Below the pieces are notes generated by a model that was not told where the DNA came from, did not search any database, and saw nothing but the letters and a program-made list of their open reading frames with translations. From contig NZ_JACEOL010000014.1 in the NCBI RefSeq assembly GCF_013868055.1, forward strand, positions 81,297 through 145,296: a stretch of DNA of 64,000 bases, given 5' to 3'. Position 1 is the first letter of the stretch. The number at the start of each line of letters is the position of its first letter. Positions 1-9,325 of this stretch are shown piece after piece. Origin of the DNA: Thermoactinomyces mirandus (GTDB lineage: Bacteria; Bacillota; Bacilli; Thermoactinomycetales; Thermoactinomycetaceae). Both the position numbers and the translations under genes were made by a program.

Positions 1-827
1 CGATGGGACGCATCGATGAATTTGCCACACGCGCCAGGATTGTCCATATCGATATTGATCCGGCGGAGATCGGAAAAAATGTGTCAACCTGGACTTCAAT
101 CGTAGGAGATGTCAAAACGGTTTTGCAAGCCGTCAATCAAAATGTTCTGCAAAGCGACTCGCAAGCGTGGTTTGAAAAATTGCAAACCTGGAGGAAAGAT
201 CACCCCCTCGTTTATCAGGACAATTCCCCGTATTTGAAACCACAGTGGGTGATCGAAGAAATTTACCGGTCAACCTGGGGAGAAGCCATCATTTCCACCG
301 ATGTGGGGCAGCATCAAATGTGGGTGGCGCAATATTACCGCTTTCATCATCCCCGTTCGCTGCTCACTTCCGGAGGACTTGGAACGATGGGCTTCGGGTT
401 CCCGGCAGCAATCGGCGCCAAACTGGGGGTTCCGGATCGCCCGGTGATCGCCGTGACGGGAGATGGGGGTTTTCAAATGACATCTCAGGAACTGGCCCTT
501 TTGACGCTGGAAAATATCCCTGTGAAAGTAGCCATCATAAATAACCGTTATTTGGGGATGGTACGGCAATGGCAAGAAGTTTTCTATGAAAAACGTTATT
601 GTGATGTCGATTTGACCGGTGGGCCTGATTTCCTCAAATTATCTGAAGCTTATGGAATCAGGGCCTGGCGGGCCAAGACAAAGGAAGAAGCGTCTCAGGC
701 CTGGAAGGAAGCCATGGAGCATCCCGGTCCGGCAGTCGTCGATTTCTGGGTGGATCCCGAGGAAAATGTTTATCCGTTTGTTGCACCAGGATCGAGATTA
801 GACGAGATGGTTATGGGAGATGAGTAG
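1..827 (+). CDS. ilvB: Acetolactate synthase large subunit, C-terminal part
   Basis: This is the catalytic subunit of acetohydroxyacid synthase, the first common step of valine, leucine and isoleucine synthesis. Only the last roughly 275 codons are in the window; the reading frame is already open at base 3 and the N-terminal half lies upstream. The thiamine-diphosphate/Mg motif is visible, with GDGG about 153 residues after the first in-window Met and the closing NN pair near 180. The text from ISTDVGQHQMW through TSGGLGTMGFGFPAAIGAK is typical of the family. The stop lies 2 bases before ilvN, so the subunits are probably translationally coupled. Truncation is due only to the window edge. Confidence 0.96.
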   Translation, partial: MGRIDEFATRARIVHIDIDPAEIGKNVSTWTSIVGDVKTVLQAVNQNVLQSDSQAWFEKLQTWRKDHPLVYQDNSPYLKPQWVIEEIYRSTWGEAIISTDVGQHQMWVAQYYRFHHPRSLLTSGGLGTMGFGFPAAIGAKLGVPDRPVIAVTGDGGFQMTSQELALLTLENIPVKVAIINNRYLGMVRQWQEVFYEKRYCDVDLTGGPDFLKLSEAYGIRAWRAKTKEEASQAWKEAMEHPGPAVVDFWVDPEENVYPFVAPGSRLDEMVMGDE

Positions 828-829
828 AG

Positions 830-1327
830 ATGAGACAGATTTTATCGGTTTTAGTGAATAACCAGCCAAGGGTATTGGCGAGGGTCGCCAGCCTGATTGG
901 TCAGAGAAATTTTAATATTGAAAGTATCAGTGTTGGAGAGACGGAAAATCCTTCTTTTTCCCGTATGGTGATTGTCACAAGAGGAGATCTTCCAACAATA
1001 ACCCAAGTTGCCAAACAATTAAACAAATTGATTGATGTAATCCAGGTGGAGCAACTGGAAAAAGAGCAGACCGTGGAACGGGAGCTGATGCTGATCAAAG
1101 TGGAGGTTCCTCCTGACAAAAGAACCGAAATTACGGGAATTATTGAACCATTTCGTGCATCCATCGTCGACGTTAGTCCACAGTCGCTGGTCGTTCAGGT
1201 AACAGGAGAACCATCCAAACTGGAAGCCATGATTGAATTGCTTCGTCCATATACGATCCTGGAAGTTGCCAGAACAGGGATTACTGCCGTTGCACGTGGC
1301 AGTGTCAAAAAAGCGGCTGTTTTATAA
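830..1327 (+). CDS. ilvN: Acetolactate synthase small (regulatory) subunit
   Basis: This is the regulatory subunit that binds valine through an N-terminal ACT domain and activates IlvB. The protein has 165 residues, the usual length. The ACT domain occupies about residues 1-75, with [23 protein letters not shown] as its first strand-helix unit (given here only as a landmark: [10 protein letters not shown] at 12-21). The rest is the ALS_ss C-terminal domain. The ATG is 2 bases after the ilvB stop and 17 bases before ilvC, so all are one operon. Regulation upstream of ilvB is outside the window. Confidence 0.96.
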   Translation: MRQILSVLVNNQPRVLARVASLIGQRNFNIESISVGETENPSFSRMVIVTRGDLPTITQVAKQLNKLIDVIQVEQLEKEQTVERELMLIKVEVPPDKRTEITGIIEPFRASIVDVSPQSLVVQVTGEPSKLEAMIELLRPYTILEVARTGITAVARGSVKKAAVL

Positions 1328-1344
1328 AAAGGAGGAATTTGAAA

Positions 1345-2352
1345 ATGGCAAAAATGTACTATGAACATCATGCTGATTTATCTTACCTGCAAGGAAAAAC
1401 AGTTGCAATCGTCGGATATGGAAGCCAGGGACATGCGCAGGCACAAAACTTGCGGGACAGCGGAGTAAAAGTTGTTATTGGTCTGCGCAAGGGAAAATCC
1501 TGGGACCAGGCAGCAGCAGACGGTTTTGAAGTGTTTGAAGTGGATGAAGCGGTAAAACGCGCAGATGTTGTACAAATGCTGCTTCCGGATGAAGTGCAGG
1601 CAAAAGTTTATCATGACAGTGTGGCTCCTCATCTGGAGGCGGGTAATGCCCTTATGTTCTCACACGGTTTTAATATTCATTTTAAACAGATTGTTCCGCC
1701 AAAAGATGTGGATGTCCTGCTTGTGGCTCCCAAATCACCGGGGCATTTGCTGAGAAGAGTATATGAACAAGGGTTTGGAGTTCCTTCGTTAATCGCTGTT
1801 GAACAGGACGCCACCGGAAAAGCCAAAGAACTGGCCCTGGCTTATTGCAAGGGAATTGGCTCAACCAAAGCCGGAGTCATTGAAACAACCTTCAAGGAAG
1901 AAACCGAAACTGATCTGTTCGGGGAACAGGCTGTATTGTGCGGCGGGGTCAGCCAGCTGATCAAATCCGGATTCGAAACATTGGTAGAAGCTGGCTATCA
2001 GCCGGAAATCGCCTATTTTGAATGTTTGCATGAATTGAAACTGATTGTGGACCTGATTTATGAAGGCGGCTTGAGCGGTATGCGCTATTCTGTCAGTGAC
2101 ACTGCCGAGTTTGGTGACTATGTCAGCGGAAAACGGGTTGTTGCTGAACCCAGCCGGGAAGCGATGAAACAGATTCTGAAGGAAATCCAGGACGGTACGT
2201 TTGCACGTCGCTGGATCAAAGAAAATGAAGAGGGGCGCAATGAGTTCCAGGCCATGAGAAGAGAAGAGAAAGAGCATGAGATTGAGCGCGTAGGAAGTCA
2301 GTTGAGAAAGTTAATGGTGTGGGACAAAAAGGAAGTGCCTGTTAATCAATAA
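1345..2352 (+). CDS. ilvC: Ketol-acid reductoisomerase
   Basis: This enzyme converts acetolactate or acetohydroxybutyrate to the dihydroxy acid using NADPH and Mg. The 335-residue length fits the short class I form. The N-terminal Rossmann motif [12 protein letters not shown] and the RKGKS phosphate-binding loop are present, followed by the all-helical catalytic domain with [10 protein letters not shown] and the ECLHELKLI segment carrying the metal ligands. I chose the ATG at 1345 because AGGAGG lies 8 bases upstream; an in-frame TTG at 1339 overlaps the ribosome-binding site and is unlikely. The stop overlaps by one base an ATG that begins a longer, less likely reading of leuA. Confidence 0.97.
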   Translation: MAKMYYEHHADLSYLQGKTVAIVGYGSQGHAQAQNLRDSGVKVVIGLRKGKSWDQAAADGFEVFEVDEAVKRADVVQMLLPDEVQAKVYHDSVAPHLEAGNALMFSHGFNIHFKQIVPPKDVDVLLVAPKSPGHLLRRVYEQGFGVPSLIAVEQDATGKAKELALAYCKGIGSTKAGVIETTFKEETETDLFGEQAVLCGGVSQLIKSGFETLVEAGYQPEIAYFECLHELKLIVDLIYEGGLSGMRYSVSDTAEFGDYVSGKRVVAEPSREAMKQILKEIQDGTFARRWIKENEEGRNEFQAMRREEKEHEIERVGSQLRKLMVWDKKEVPVNQ

Positions 2353-2378
2353 TGAATTCAAAGGAGAGGAAGCGGATT

Positions 2379-3932
2379 ATGCGTACAATCACTATTTTTG
2401 ATACAACGCTGCGCGATGGAGAACAATCACCGGGAGTGAACCTTAGTTTCCGGGAGAAAGTGGAAATTGCGACACAGTTGGAAAAGTTAGGGGTGAATGT
2501 GATTGAAGCCGGATTTGCCGCTTCCTCTGCAGGAGACCTGGAAGCAGTCAGAGAGGTAGCGCGGGTTGTGAAAAATGCTTCGGTTTGCAGTTTGTCCCGT
2601 TCAGTAAAAAAAGATATCGACTGTGCGTGGGAAGCATTAAAAGATGCAGAGTCCCCTTATCTCCATCTTTTTCTGGCAACCTCTCCGATTCATCGTGAAT
2701 ACAAGTTGCAGATGGATAAAGAAAAAGTAAAATCCAGAGTCTGTGAAGCCATTACGTATGCCAAACAGTTTTTTTCTGAAATCCAGTTTTCAGCAGAGGA
2801 TGCGGGCCGGACGGAAATCGACTTCCTGTGTGAAGTGATTGATGTGGCAATCAAGGCCGGAGCAAAGGTAATCAATTTGCCGGATACCGTCGGTTATCTG
2901 ACTCCTTGTGAATATGCAGAAATGTTTCGGGAAGTGATCAGGCGGGTTCCGGGAATTGATCAGGTCCGGTTAAGTGCCCACTGTCATGATGATTTGGGAA
3001 TGGCCGTTGCCAACAGTCTGGCGGCGATTGAAGCAGGCATTGGCCAGGTGGAATGCACCATCAACGGGATTGGTGAGCGTGCCGGAAACGCCGCCCTGGA
3101 AGAGATCGCCATGGCCATTAAAACAAGGGAGTCATTTTACAAGGTTCGTACAACCCTCAATCTGAAAGAAATTCATCGCACCAGCCGGATGGTAAGCAAA
3201 TTGACAGGAATGTTTGTCCCCGGAAACAAAGCGGTGGTTGGAACAAATGCCTTTGCACATGAGTCGGGAATTCACCAGGACGGTATGCTAAAAAACCGGG
3301 AAACTTATGAAATTATGACCCCCGAATCAATCGGGCTGTCTGAAAGCCGCCTGGTGTTGGGCAAACATTCAGGTCGCCATGCTTTTAAGGATAAAATGGT
3401 GCAATTGGGTTATGAATTGAGTGAAGGGCAGATTAATCATCTGTTCGTCCGTTTCAAGGAACTGGCTGATCGCAAGAAGGAAATTACCGATTATGACCTG
3501 ATTGCCCTGGTTGAAGAGAAGATGGTCCACAGTCAGGATCTGTTTGCACTGGAATCGTTGCAAGTCACATGCGGCAACAAGTCCATGCCGACAGCAAGTG
3601 TTCAAATCAGAAGAATGACCGATGACAAAACGTTTTTTGAGGCTGCATGTGGCAATGGTTCTGTCGATGCCATTTTTAAAGCCATCGATCGCGTTGTCCA
3701 GGAAAAAGTCGTTTTGGTGGAATATCGCATCCACTCTGTAACTCAGGGGAAAGACGCACTGGGTGAAGTATATGTACAGTTAAGCCAAGGTGAGCTGAAT
3801 GTCAGGGGAAGAGGAGTCAGCACAGACGTGCTGGAGGCCAGTGCCCGTGCGTATCTGGATGCAATGAATCGCCTGCTCCGGCGCAAAGGACATAAGGACA
3901 GCACAGCCGAAAGGGCTGTTACAACCAGTTGA
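2379..3932 (+). CDS. leuA: 2-isopropylmalate synthase
   Basis: This is the first committed enzyme of leucine synthesis, condensing acetyl-CoA with 2-ketoisovalerate. The [12 protein letters not shown] signature of the DRE-TIM barrel opens the protein and the metal-binding [14 protein letters not shown] motif follows in mid-barrel. The C-terminal third is the LeuA regulatory dimer domain that senses leucine. The start at 2379 is preferred over the ATG at 2352 because AAGGAGAGG sits about 10 bases before it and the family begins near this Met. The 517-residue length is normal for Bacillales. It lies in the ilv-leu operon, 16 bases before leuB. Confidence 0.96.
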   Translation: MRTITIFDTTLRDGEQSPGVNLSFREKVEIATQLEKLGVNVIEAGFAASSAGDLEAVREVARVVKNASVCSLSRSVKKDIDCAWEALKDAESPYLHLFLATSPIHREYKLQMDKEKVKSRVCEAITYAKQFFSEIQFSAEDAGRTEIDFLCEVIDVAIKAGAKVINLPDTVGYLTPCEYAEMFREVIRRVPGIDQVRLSAHCHDDLGMAVANSLAAIEAGIGQVECTINGIGERAGNAALEEIAMAIKTRESFYKVRTTLNLKEIHRTSRMVSKLTGMFVPGNKAVVGTNAFAHESGIHQDGMLKNRETYEIMTPESIGLSESRLVLGKHSGRHAFKDKMVQLGYELSEGQINHLFVRFKELADRKKEITDYDLIALVEEKMVHSQDLFALESLQVTCGNKSMPTASVQIRRMTDDKTFFEAACGNGSVDAIFKAIDRVVQEKVVLVEYRIHSVTQGKDALGEVYVQLSQGELNVRGRGVSTDVLEASARAYLDAMNRLLRRKGHKDSTAERAVTTS

Positions 3933-3948
3933 GAGGAGTGCAAACGAG

Positions 3949-5082
3949 ATGAGCAGGGCGAAAAAAGTGGCAGTATTGCCTGGAGACGGCATTGGACCGG
4001 AGATCGTGGAACAGGCAGTAAGAGTATTGCACCAGGTGGAGAAAAAATTTGGCTGTTCCTTAGAATTTTCGTATGGCATGATCGGCGGGGGAGCAATCGA
4101 CCGGGCAGGCACTCCCCTCCCGGATGAAACCCTGCAATTGTGCAAACAGTGTGATGCAGTCCTGCTCGGCGCTGTAGGAGGTCCGGCCTGGGATCATTAT
4201 CCCCCGGAAATCCGTCCGGAAAAAGCGTTGTTGCAATTAAGAAAAGAACTTGGCCTGTTTTCCAATTTGCGTCCGGTCATGCAGTTTGATGGTTTGGAAT
4301 CCAGTTCTGCGCTGCGACCGGAAGTCATCAAAGATGTTGATCTGGTCGTAGTGCGCGAATTGACCGGCGGGATCTATTTCGGGGAAAAGACGAGGATCAA
4401 TACGCCGGACGGTGAGGTAGCCTCGGATTTGCTCATTTACCATGAATATGAAGTGGAACGGATTGTCCGCCAGGCTTTTGAGATTGCAGAAAAACGCCGC
4501 AAAAAAGTGACTTCGGTCGATAAGGCCAATGTGCTGGAAAGTTCAAGATTGTGGAGAAAAGTAGCGGAAAAAGTGTCTCAGGAATACCCCGATGTAACCC
4601 TTGAACATATGCTTGTAGATAATTGTGCAATGCAAATTGTACAAAGGCCTTCCACTTTTGATGTGCTGGTCACGGAAAACATGTTTGGCGATATTTTGAG
4701 TGATGAAGCTGCTGTTCTTTCCGGTTCGATTGGTCTGTTGCCATCTGCCAGCCTCGGCCGGGGCACATTCGGCCTCTACGAACCCGTTCATGGCTCGGCA
4801 CCGGATATTGCCGGGCAGGGAGTTGCCAACCCTGCTGCCACATTGTTATCCGCAGCGATGATGCTCAGATATTCTTTCGGATACCATGAAGCGGCCAATG
4901 CTGTTGAAGAAGCGGTTAAACAGGTGATTGCCAAAGGTTTCCGCACTCCTGACCTGATCAAGGAAGGACAAATAAAAATGGCTGTGGATACCGAGGAATT
5001 CGGGGCTCTGGTGATCAAGGAAATTGATCAGTCGGAGGTTGCTCCAGAGACGAAAGCGAATGCCAAGGTTGGCATCCGCTGA
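3949..5082 (+). CDS. leuB: 3-isopropylmalate dehydrogenase
   Basis: This NAD-dependent dehydrogenase oxidatively decarboxylates 3-isopropylmalate. The protein starts with the family's VAVLPGDGIGPEI segment; the substrate loop ELTGGIYFG and the C-terminal NAD-binding GLYEPVHGSAPDIAG are intact. At 377 residues it is slightly longer than the usual 360, with an extended tail. GAGAGGAG precedes the ATG. It is the last gene of the operon here: a terminator follows immediately, and leuC and leuD, which follow leuB in B. subtilis, are absent from this position. Confidence 0.97.
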   Translation: MSRAKKVAVLPGDGIGPEIVEQAVRVLHQVEKKFGCSLEFSYGMIGGGAIDRAGTPLPDETLQLCKQCDAVLLGAVGGPAWDHYPPEIRPEKALLQLRKELGLFSNLRPVMQFDGLESSSALRPEVIKDVDLVVVRELTGGIYFGEKTRINTPDGEVASDLLIYHEYEVERIVRQAFEIAEKRRKKVTSVDKANVLESSRLWRKVAEKVSQEYPDVTLEHMLVDNCAMQIVQRPSTFDVLVTENMFGDILSDEAAVLSGSIGLLPSASLGRGTFGLYEPVHGSAPDIAGQGVANPAATLLSAAMMLRYSFGYHEAANAVEEAVKQVIAKGFRTPDLIKEGQIKMAVDTEEFGALVIKEIDQSEVAPETKANAKVGIR

Positions 5083-5099
5083 TAAATATTCATGAAAAG

Positions 5100-5130
5100 C
5101 TCGCCAATTAAAAACAATTGGCGAGTTTTA
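5100..5130 (+). terminator. Rho-independent terminator of the ilv-leu operon
   Basis: CTCGCCAATT and AATTGGCGAG form a perfect 10-bp stem around a six-base loop, followed by TTTTA. It lies 17 bases after the leuB stop and may also serve the convergent gene ending at 5218. Confidence 0.9.
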
Positions 5131-5217
5131 ATATTGAAGGTAAATTTCCGCATAAAAACAGGTATGGCGCAACAGGTTCCTGCCAATCGATCTATATTGA
5201 ATCTTTATTCATTAACT

Positions 5218-6792
5218 TCATTTCCACGAATCTGTCAGCGGGTTGCTTGGCGGGCTTTCGTTATGCAAACGGTCGATGGCGGTCATAAAATAGACGTCAT
5301 GGTTTCTCTTTGTATCCCGATTTTTCAATGTATACTCGGAGATCTGATTCATATTGCGGATGGTTACCAACAGCTTTTTCTCGGGGGCCGGTTTTCCTTT
5401 TGCGATGGACAGGCGGTAGATGACAAAATAGGCGGAATCTTTCCCGGCGCGGTTTTTCCATTTGAAATGAATGTCCCCGTTTGCTGTTGTTACTTTTTCC
5501 AATATGGGCTTTTTGGGAGCCTTATGGTCAAGCCATGGCATGGCGGGAATCAGGGCCGGTTCCTTGTACAGATCATTGGTGATCCGGTCCTTGATTCCAA
5601 GTCGGTTGGCAATCAGATCTTTGTAACTGAAGAAGATGCTTCCTCTTGCAACCGGGTCAGCCCGGTTCAGTTTTATTTGATTGGGAAGTTCTTCCGGGTT
5701 GTCCCATGCTTCGATGTTATTACCCACTTTGTAGGCGGCTTGTCCGATATATAAGTGAATGCTTTTTCCCTCTGTTTCTTTGGACCACCAGTTGAGCAGC
5801 TTTTCATATGAAGCGGGCGGAAAACCAATATTCCAGTAAATTTGTGGAGCAACATAATCCAGCCATCCTTCCCGAATCCAGGTACGGGTATCGGCATAGA
5901 CCGTGTAATAACTTTCTGAGCCATTGGTGTCAGAACCGGTGGGGTCACTTGATTTGTTTTTCCAGATCCCAAAGGGCGAGATCCCAAACTTTACCCATGG
6001 TTTTTCCTCTTTGATTGCCTTGTTTAACTGATGGATCAGCAAATTGACATTGTGGCGCCGCCAGTCGCCTTTGTCAGCAAAGTTTTTGCCATAGTCCTGA
6101 TATGTTTTCTCGTCGGGAAAATCATGGCCGCCAGCAGGATAAGGATAGAAATAATCATCAAAATGAACGGCGTCAATATCGTATTGCTCAACGACTTCCA
6201 TAATGCTCTCAATGATATGGTGACGGACGGCAGGCAGCCCTGGGTCATACCACAGTTTTCCTCCGTAAGTGACGACCCAGTCAGGTTTTTTCCGGGCTGG
6301 ATGTTCAGGGACAAGGTTCTCCAGATGGGGGTCCATGCTTACCCGATACGGGTTAAACCATGCATGAAACTCAAGATTGCGCTTATGGGCTTCTTCAATC
6401 ATGAATGCGAGCGGGTCGTATCCGGGAGACTTTCCCTGCTCTCCCGTCAAATATTTGGACCATGGATTGATTTTTGAAGGATAAAGCGCGTCTGCTGTGG
6501 GGCGAATTTGCACAATCACCGCGTTTAAGCCCATTTTTTTTGATTCTTCCAGAATATTTACAAATTCGGCCTGTTGCCGGTCCTTGCTTAAATGAGGATC
6601 AGAAGGCCAGTCAATGTTGACTACACTGGAAATCCATACAGCGCGAAATTCGCGTCGTTCCGGTTGGTCGGGAAAGGGGATCCCATCCCTTTTTTTCGCC
6701 TCGTCTGCCTGTACCCATGGCAATGTCCCCAAAACGATTGTGAACAGAAGGATTGAGCATACCAGAATTTTCGATTTTGTGATCCGTCGCAC
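5218..6792 (-). CDS. Secreted GHL10-family glycoside hydrolase-like protein (YngK/DigH type)
   Basis: The protein resembles the family 10-like glycosidases (DUF187; B. subtilis YngK, E. coli DigH), which act on peptidoglycan-derived or other glycans outside the membrane. A signal peptide occupies about residues 1-29, ending near VQADEA. The TIM-barrel begins with REFRAVWISSVVNIDWPS and contains AVIVQIRPTADALYPS, HAWFNPYRVS and DAVHFDDYFYPYP, all typical. A fibronectin-like or beta-rich tail covers about the last 90 residues. The start is GTG with GGAGGC 5-6 bases upstream. It is transcribed alone and converges on leuB. The family assignment is firm; the substrate is unknown. Confidence 0.88.
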   Translation of the reverse strand: MRRITKSKILVCSILLFTIVLGTLPWVQADEAKKRDGIPFPDQPERREFRAVWISSVVNIDWPSDPHLSKDRQQAEFVNILEESKKMGLNAVIVQIRPTADALYPSKINPWSKYLTGEQGKSPGYDPLAFMIEEAHKRNLEFHAWFNPYRVSMDPHLENLVPEHPARKKPDWVVTYGGKLWYDPGLPAVRHHIIESIMEVVEQYDIDAVHFDDYFYPYPAGGHDFPDEKTYQDYGKNFADKGDWRRHNVNLLIHQLNKAIKEEKPWVKFGISPFGIWKNKSSDPTGSDTNGSESYYTVYADTRTWIREGWLDYVAPQIYWNIGFPPASYEKLLNWWSKETEGKSIHLYIGQAAYKVGNNIEAWDNPEELPNQIKLNRADPVARGSIFFSYKDLIANRLGIKDRITNDLYKEPALIPAMPWLDHKAPKKPILEKVTTANGDIHFKWKNRAGKDSAYFVIYRLSIAKGKPAPEKKLLVTIRNMNQISEYTLKNRDTKRNHDVYFMTAIDRLHNESPPSNPLTDSWK

Positions 6793-6971
6793 AATAAGCC
6801 TCCTTCTTTGGCAAAAAATTATTGTAAAACAATTATATCAGAATTTTACATATATTGGCGAAAAAACCTGCCCTTTTGCAGTAAATGCCTGATGTGAAAA
6901 CAGAAAATGGACACCTCAAGCAAAACGGGTCCCCTTTTTGCATTAAATGGCCCGCTTGATGGCATGAGAGG

Positions 6972-7667
6972 CTACAGATTTTCATGATTCAATTTCAGTA
7001 CGACTTCAATCAAATTGAACAGGGTTGACAAAGGTTTTCCGGTAATCTGATCATGATATTTGTCAGGAAACCCATCGATGGTAATTTTATAAGTCTGATC
7101 ATGAGACTGGATTTCTTGCTGCTGATCTCCCAACGGAGGAATCAGCAACCGGGCAACATTCCTGTGGTCAAATTGAATGGAATGAGGCGTAAACGGAAAA
7201 GTGTAATAGTTTGTATATGGATCAGGATAATTTAAAAATAGAATGTATTTTTTTTCTTCTTGCGGTTTGATATACAAAGGATGGTTGATTTCAATCTTTT
7301 TCCGGTCGTTAATTTGTAATTGAAGTTTATGAGCCATGCCGACCTGAATGTTATCCTGCTCCAGTTCTCCTTTTAATATTTTTATGACATCAAAATCATA
7401 GACTTCTACTTCATGATATGTATTTTTTGCGGGAAGAGAGGGATTTATGGGATTGCGTGCCCCGTTTTCCAGCCGGTTGATCCCTTGATATTCGCCAAAA
7501 ACAATGAGGGGAGCCCTGTCAATCATCGAATGGAGACTGCCTGCAAATGACAGATCAACATGCATGCCCAGATTGACCTCTTCCTTTTTTGGTTCAAATG
7601 TACAGCCTGAAACGAAGAGGAGAGAGATTACCGTCAGAAAAGCTGCGGTCTTTTTCCAATTGTTCAA
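6972..7667 (-). CDS. Putative lipoprotein of unknown function
   Basis: I do not recognise the family. The N-terminus has a lysine-bearing n-region, a hydrophobic stretch and a lipobox ending VSGC at residue 22, so the mature protein should be lipid-anchored on the outer face of the membrane. The rest is soluble and rich in beta-type segments, with a YHEVEVYDFDVIKILKGE region resembling domains found in Firmicute secreted proteins. GGAGGAAGC precedes the ATG. The metalloprotease gene ends 27 bases upstream on the same strand, so the two probably form an operon and may act together at the cell surface. Confidence 0.75.
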   Translation of the reverse strand: MNNWKKTAAFLTVISLLFVSGCTFEPKKEEVNLGMHVDLSFAGSLHSMIDRAPLIVFGEYQGINRLENGARNPINPSLPAKNTYHEVEVYDFDVIKILKGELEQDNIQVGMAHKLQLQINDRKKIEINHPLYIKPQEEKKYILFLNYPDPYTNYYTFPFTPHSIQFDHRNVARLLIPPLGDQQQEIQSHDQTYKITIDGFPDKYHDQITGKPLSTLFNLIEVVLKLNHENL

Positions 7668-7694
7668 TTCGCTTCCTCCTTTGGCTCAGGGGAA

Positions 7695-8219
7695 TTATTT
7701 GTATAGTTTGTTAACGCCATCGATATCATCTTTTTGCGGGGTGTATAAAGTAAAGCGATTGCGTTCCGTATTCATCAGAGATGACCAATTTGTATGGGCC
7801 AGGCCAAGAATATGACCCAATTCATGACCGATTACACTGCGGCTGAAATTTGTATCGTTGTTTGAATCGTAGTAAGTATTGATTTTCGTGACCCAGGCAT
7901 CCGTGCATGAATCCATCCCTGTCTGCCAGTAAGAATATCCAAAATAATTGTCCGAACTGGAATAATAGGCATCGATCACTCCGGATGAAGAAGAATCTCC
8001 CTGGACAAAGCGCCGGTTATTTTGCGCTTCATTCCAGTCGCGCATCGAAGCTGCTGCAATTGTTTTGTGTTCCTCATTAATACTTCCGCCCCAGCGGACG
8101 TAAACATAATAATAGTCACACAGACGGTCGCCGGTGTAACTGTATGCGAAAGTATGGGAAGGGAGAATCCAGACGAGAAACGGAATAATGAGCAGAAAGA
8201 TCATTGCTGTTTTTTTCAA
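7695..8219 (-). CDS. Secreted matrixin-like zinc metalloprotease
   Basis: This is a 174-residue secreted protease of the metzincin type. A signal peptide covers about residues 1-25. The zinc-binding motif HELGHILGLAH fits HExxHxxGxxH exactly, and SLMN a few residues later is a plausible Met-turn. It is short for M10 enzymes and has no visible propeptide with a cysteine switch; two Cys (CDYYY and DSCTD) could pair outside the cell. It is the first gene of a pair with the downstream lipoprotein. Substrate unknown; snapalysin-like or another small metzincin are alternatives. Confidence 0.85.
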   Translation of the reverse strand: MKKTAMIFLLIIPFLVWILPSHTFAYSYTGDRLCDYYYVYVRWGGSINEEHKTIAAASMRDWNEAQNNRRFVQGDSSSSGVIDAYYSSSDNYFGYSYWQTGMDSCTDAWVTKINTYYDSNNDTNFSRSVIGHELGHILGLAHTNWSSLMNTERNRFTLYTPQKDDIDGVNKLYK

Positions 8220-8422
8220 CTTGATTTCCTCCTAAAAACAGGAACGTCTGCTGTATACTTAACATAAATGGTATCATTATGGTATCAATTATTTAAGTTA
8301 TTATATTATAATATATTTGTCTAATATATTTACATATATTTGATTAGTTTTAACAAGATATTAACCAGACAAAAAGAAAATCCAGCCCATATGGACTGGT
8401 TGACAGATGTATAAAGTTTGTA

Positions 8423-8503
8423 TTATTTTTTACAATCACAGTCTGGACATTTGCAATCCGGAGTTCCACATTTATCACATTTGGAGAGAACCAATTGATT
8501 CAT
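8423..8503 (-). CDS. 26-residue Cys-rich metallothionein-like peptide
   Basis: This short open frame encodes 26 residues with six Cys in the C-terminal two thirds, spaced C-x2-C-x4-C-x-C-x2-C-x-C, with Asp and Lys between them. The pattern resembles small bacterial metal-binding peptides of the metallothionein type, so Zn, Cu or Cd binding is the natural inference. A strong ribosome-binding site, GAGGAGG, lies seven bases before the ATG, which is the main argument that it is real. A weak hairpin followed by a T-rich stretch comes after the stop. It stands alone between the metalloprotease and thiE. I cannot name a family. Confidence 0.7.
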   Translation of the reverse strand: MNQLVLSKCDKCGTPDCKCPDCDCKK

Positions 8504-8683
8504 TGTTCCACCTCCTCAAACAAATTGGATTATATAGAATTATTTTATATCTCTATATATTGTATTATAACAGACTGCATTCTGCAAATAGAACATTTAG
8601 AAATATAAATATATTTTTTGTAATTCCCTTCCTTTGGCGGGAAGGGATGCCTTGTTTTTTGTTAACAGATTCACAAAATGATA

Positions 8684-9325
8684 TCAACCGATCAGCATTT
8701 TCAGTTTTTGTGCCGCTGTTTTGGGAGAATCGCTTCTGGAAATGGCAGATATGACCGCAACACCGTCAGCACCGGCTTCCAAGACAAGTTTGGCGTTTTG
8801 CGGGTGAATTCCTCCGATTCCCACAATGGGAAACTCTGCTCCGACAGTTTTGCGAATTTCAGTAATTCTGCCAGGCCCGATTGCCTGACCCGCATCCTGT
8901 TTACTCATGGTGACAAACATCGGCCCGACCCCTATATAGTCAGCGCCATCCCGTCTGGCTGCCAGTGCTTCGGCTGGAGTTTTGGCGGATACTCCCAGAA
9001 TCCGGTTGTGCCCGATCAGTTTTCTTGCCTCCTGGACAGGAAGATCCTCCTGTCCAATATGGACTCCATCTGCCTCGAGGATGAGGGCCAAATCAACCCG
9101 GTCATTTACAATGAAAGGAATGCTGTGATTTTTGCACATGGCGCGCAGGCGTTTTCCCAATTCTACCGCCTGATGCATGTGAAGCCGGGGATGTTTTTCC
9201 CGGAACTGGAAACAGGTAATACCGCCGGCCATCGCTTTTCTCAAAACCTCTTCCGGTTTCTCGTTTGGACAATCCTGGCTACCCATGATGAAATAAACAT
9301 TTAACATTTGCCGGATTTCATTCAT
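8684..9325 (-). CDS. thiE: Thiamine-phosphate synthase
   Basis: ThiE joins HMP-pyrophosphate and thiazole phosphate to thiamine phosphate. The 213-residue TIM barrel is complete: FQFREKHP, the phosphate-binding IPFIVNDRVDLAL, ADGVHIGQEDLP, GVGPMFVT and VGIGGIHPQN are all recognisable family segments. Its ATG overlaps the thiD stop (ATGA), so the two are translationally coupled. No TPP riboswitch is visible upstream of thiD, and thiM is not in the pair. Confidence 0.95.
   Translation of the reverse strand: MNEIRQMLNVYFIMGSQDCPNEKPEEVLRKAMAGGITCFQFREKHPRLHMHQAVELGKRLRAMCKNHSIPFIVNDRVDLALILEADGVHIGQEDLPVQEARKLIGHNRILGVSAKTPAEALAARRDGADYIGVGPMFVTMSKQDAGQAIGPGRITEIRKTVGAEFPIVGIGGIHPQNAKLVLEAGADGVAVISAISRSDSPKTAAQKLKMLIG

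Noticed and set aside
5092..5754. 220-codon plus frame opposite the GHL10 gene
   Set aside because: It begins inside the leuB terminator and has no start signal; the minus-strand protein has signal peptide and family motifs.
8625..8647. Hairpin TCCCTTCC/GGAAGGGA as terminator of thiE
   Set aside because: On the minus strand it is followed by A-rich, not T-rich, sequence; function unclear.
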